Positions 4,965-5,211 of a stretch of DNA of 5,211 nt are shown here, in pieces. Every line of letters begins with the position of its first letter. The first letter of the stretch is position 1. The notes under the pieces were generated by a model. It had not been told where the DNA came from. It searched no databases and worked only from the letters and a program-made list of their open reading frames with translations. The stretch lies in assembly GCA_025966175.1 (NCBI GenBank), contig JAOPVN010000373.1, positions 1 through 5,211 on the forward strand, in the 5' to 3' direction. A program made the position numbers and the translations under genes. This DNA is from Modestobacter sp. (GTDB taxonomy: Bacteria; Actinomycetota; Actinomycetes; Mycobacteriales; Geodermatophilaceae).

Positions 4965-5013
4965 GTGCCGTTCGTCGCCGGGGCCCATCCCGGGTCCCGG
5001 CGACGAGCGGCAC
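4965..5013. repeat. 22-bp-stem near-perfect hairpin between dcd region and tRNA
   Basis: Bases 4965-4986 pair with 4992-5013 around a 5-nt loop (ATCCC). All 22 positions pair in a plus-strand RNA: 20 Watson-Crick and two wobbles (4971:5007 U-G and 4983:4995 G-U). In a minus-strand RNA the same two positions would be A-C mismatches. It lies between the minus-strand unit (possible small ORF and dcd) and the plus-strand tRNA, ending 3 nt before the extended -10 of the tRNA, so it occupies the region where a -35 would be. Possible roles are a terminator, a protein-binding palindrome or a small palindromic mobile element. No similar sequence is seen elsewhere in the window. Confidence 0.75.
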
Positions 5014-5016
5014 TCT

Positions 5017-5025
5017 TGCTACGCT
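5017..5025 (+). promoter_or_regulatory. Extended -10 promoter element of tRNA-Gly
   Basis: TGC-TACGCT fits the extended -10 form TGN-TANNNT. It lies 33 nt before the mature tRNA 5' end, giving a leader of about 26 nt to be removed by RNase P. The expected -35 region falls in the 3' arm of the 4965-5013 hairpin and has no TTGACA-like sequence, which fits an extended -10 promoter. Confidence 0.5.
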
Positions 5026-5058
5026 GTCCACCGGGTCGCGAGCAGTCAGCGACCTACC

Positions 5059-5129
5059 GCGGGTGTAGTTCAATGGTAGAACATCAGCTTCCCAAGCTGA
5101 CAGTGCGAGTTCGATTCTCGTCACCCGCT
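5059..5129 (+). tRNA. tRNA-Gly (anticodon CCC)
   Basis: A complete cloverleaf of 71 nt. The acceptor stem is GCGGGTG (5059-5065) with CACCCGC (5122-5128), 7 bp. The D arm is GTTC/GAAC (5068-5071, 5079-5082) with loop AATGGTA. The anticodon stem is TCAGC/GCTGA (5084-5088, 5096-5100) with loop TTCCCAA, so the anticodon at 5091-5093 is CCC, reading GGG. The T arm is GCGAG/CTCGT with loop TTCGATT. The discriminator base is T (5129), normal for bacterial tRNA-Gly. The CCA end is not encoded and must be added by the CCA-adding enzyme. No duplicated 3' end, a sign of element integration, is seen in the remaining bases. Confidence 0.97.
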
Positions 5130-5155
5130 CTCTCGCCCCCGGGCATCCATACCAC

Positions 5156-5161
5156 CACGCT
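5156..5161 (+). promoter_or_regulatory. Candidate -10 box (CACGCT) of the right-edge gene
   Basis: CACGCT is followed by GGACCC and then GTG at 5168. The 6-nt gap and the xAnnnT form are the same as those of CACACT before the ATG at 304. This suggests a leaderless mRNA for the gene running off the right edge. No Shine-Dalgarno sequence is present before the GTG. Confidence 0.35.
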
Positions 5162-5167
5162 GGACCC

Positions 5168-5211
5168 GTGACGACCTCCGGCGTCCGGCTGCGGACGGCT
5201 CCCACCGCGGA
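5168..5211 (+). CDS. Start of a gene running off the right edge (product unknown)
   Basis: GTG at 5168 opens a frame of 14 full codons, MTTSGVRLRTAPTA, still open at the window end. The Thr/Ser/Arg-rich opening is typical of actinobacterial N-termini but does not identify a product. All codons after the GTG end in G or C except GCT. A -10-like CACGCT lies 6 nt before the GTG. It is too short to be certain it is coding. Confidence 0.4.
   Translation, partial: MTTSGVRLRTAPTA

Noticed and set aside
5059..5129. tRNA-Gly as an integration site for a mobile element
   Set aside because: No duplicated tRNA 3' end, integrase or foreign-looking composition is visible; the remaining 82 bases to the right are too few to judge.
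4965..5171. Plus-strand 68-codon frame containing the tRNA
   Set aside because: It would translate the tRNA-Gly gene and the hairpin; not a gene.
4621..5205. 194-codon minus-strand frame spanning dcd's start and the tRNA
   Set aside because: It passes through the tRNA gene and overlaps the N-terminal part of dcd in a different frame; composition is Arg/Pro/Thr-rich.
1..5211. CRISPR arrays, insertion sequences, toxin-antitoxin or defence genes
   Set aside because: No regularly spaced repeats, transposase motifs or paired small genes of those kinds were found on either strand.

Overview
The window is very GC-rich, with G or C at nearly every third codon position and many GTG starts. Several genes appear to have -10 boxes only 6-7 nt before the start codon. 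This points to a high-GC actinomycete. The proteins (a CCG-type Fe-S reductase end, DUF389, a mycobacterial-type Dcd) and the intergenic repeat style suggest Geodermatophilaceae (Blastococcus/Geodermatophilus/Modestobacter). The family-level placement is recall and inference, not a search result.

Layout. 1-229 is the 3' end of an Fe-S oxidoreductase, followed by a 58-bp hairpin repeat (copy A). A possible 13-codon leader ORF (304-345) overlaps by ATGA the start of a single-pass membrane protein of unknown function (342-902), which is followed by a diverged second copy of the repeat (copy B). Next come a DUF389 membrane protein (993-1958) and a CynX/NimT-like MFS transporter (2020-3318). The transporter ends tail-to-tail, 19 bp from a class I SAM-dependent methyltransferase with an NPPY motif (3338-4111, minus). 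Upstream of that, also on the minus strand, lies dcd, dCTP deaminase (4184-4801). The 257 bp between dcd and the tRNA hold a possible 30-codon minus-strand ORF, a 22-bp-stem hairpin and a tRNA promoter. A tRNA-Gly(CCC) gene (5059-5129) and the first codons of another plus-strand gene (from 5168) close the window.

How it fits together. The genes look like mostly single transcription units with their own promoters, not one pathway operon. Dcd supplies dUMP/dUTP for thymidylate synthesis. The MFS and DUF389 proteins are inner-membrane proteins. The methyltransferase is an orphan whose substrate cannot be read from sequence. No CRISPR array, transposase, phage gene or obvious defence system is present.

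The most interesting material is non-coding. Two copies of a hairpin repeat differ by three compensatory base-pair changes, so their structure is conserved beyond primary sequence. Up to five start sites fit a leaderless-mRNA pattern. A long near-perfect hairpin sits against the tRNA promoter. The dcd reading frame runs through what looks like its own terminator stem.
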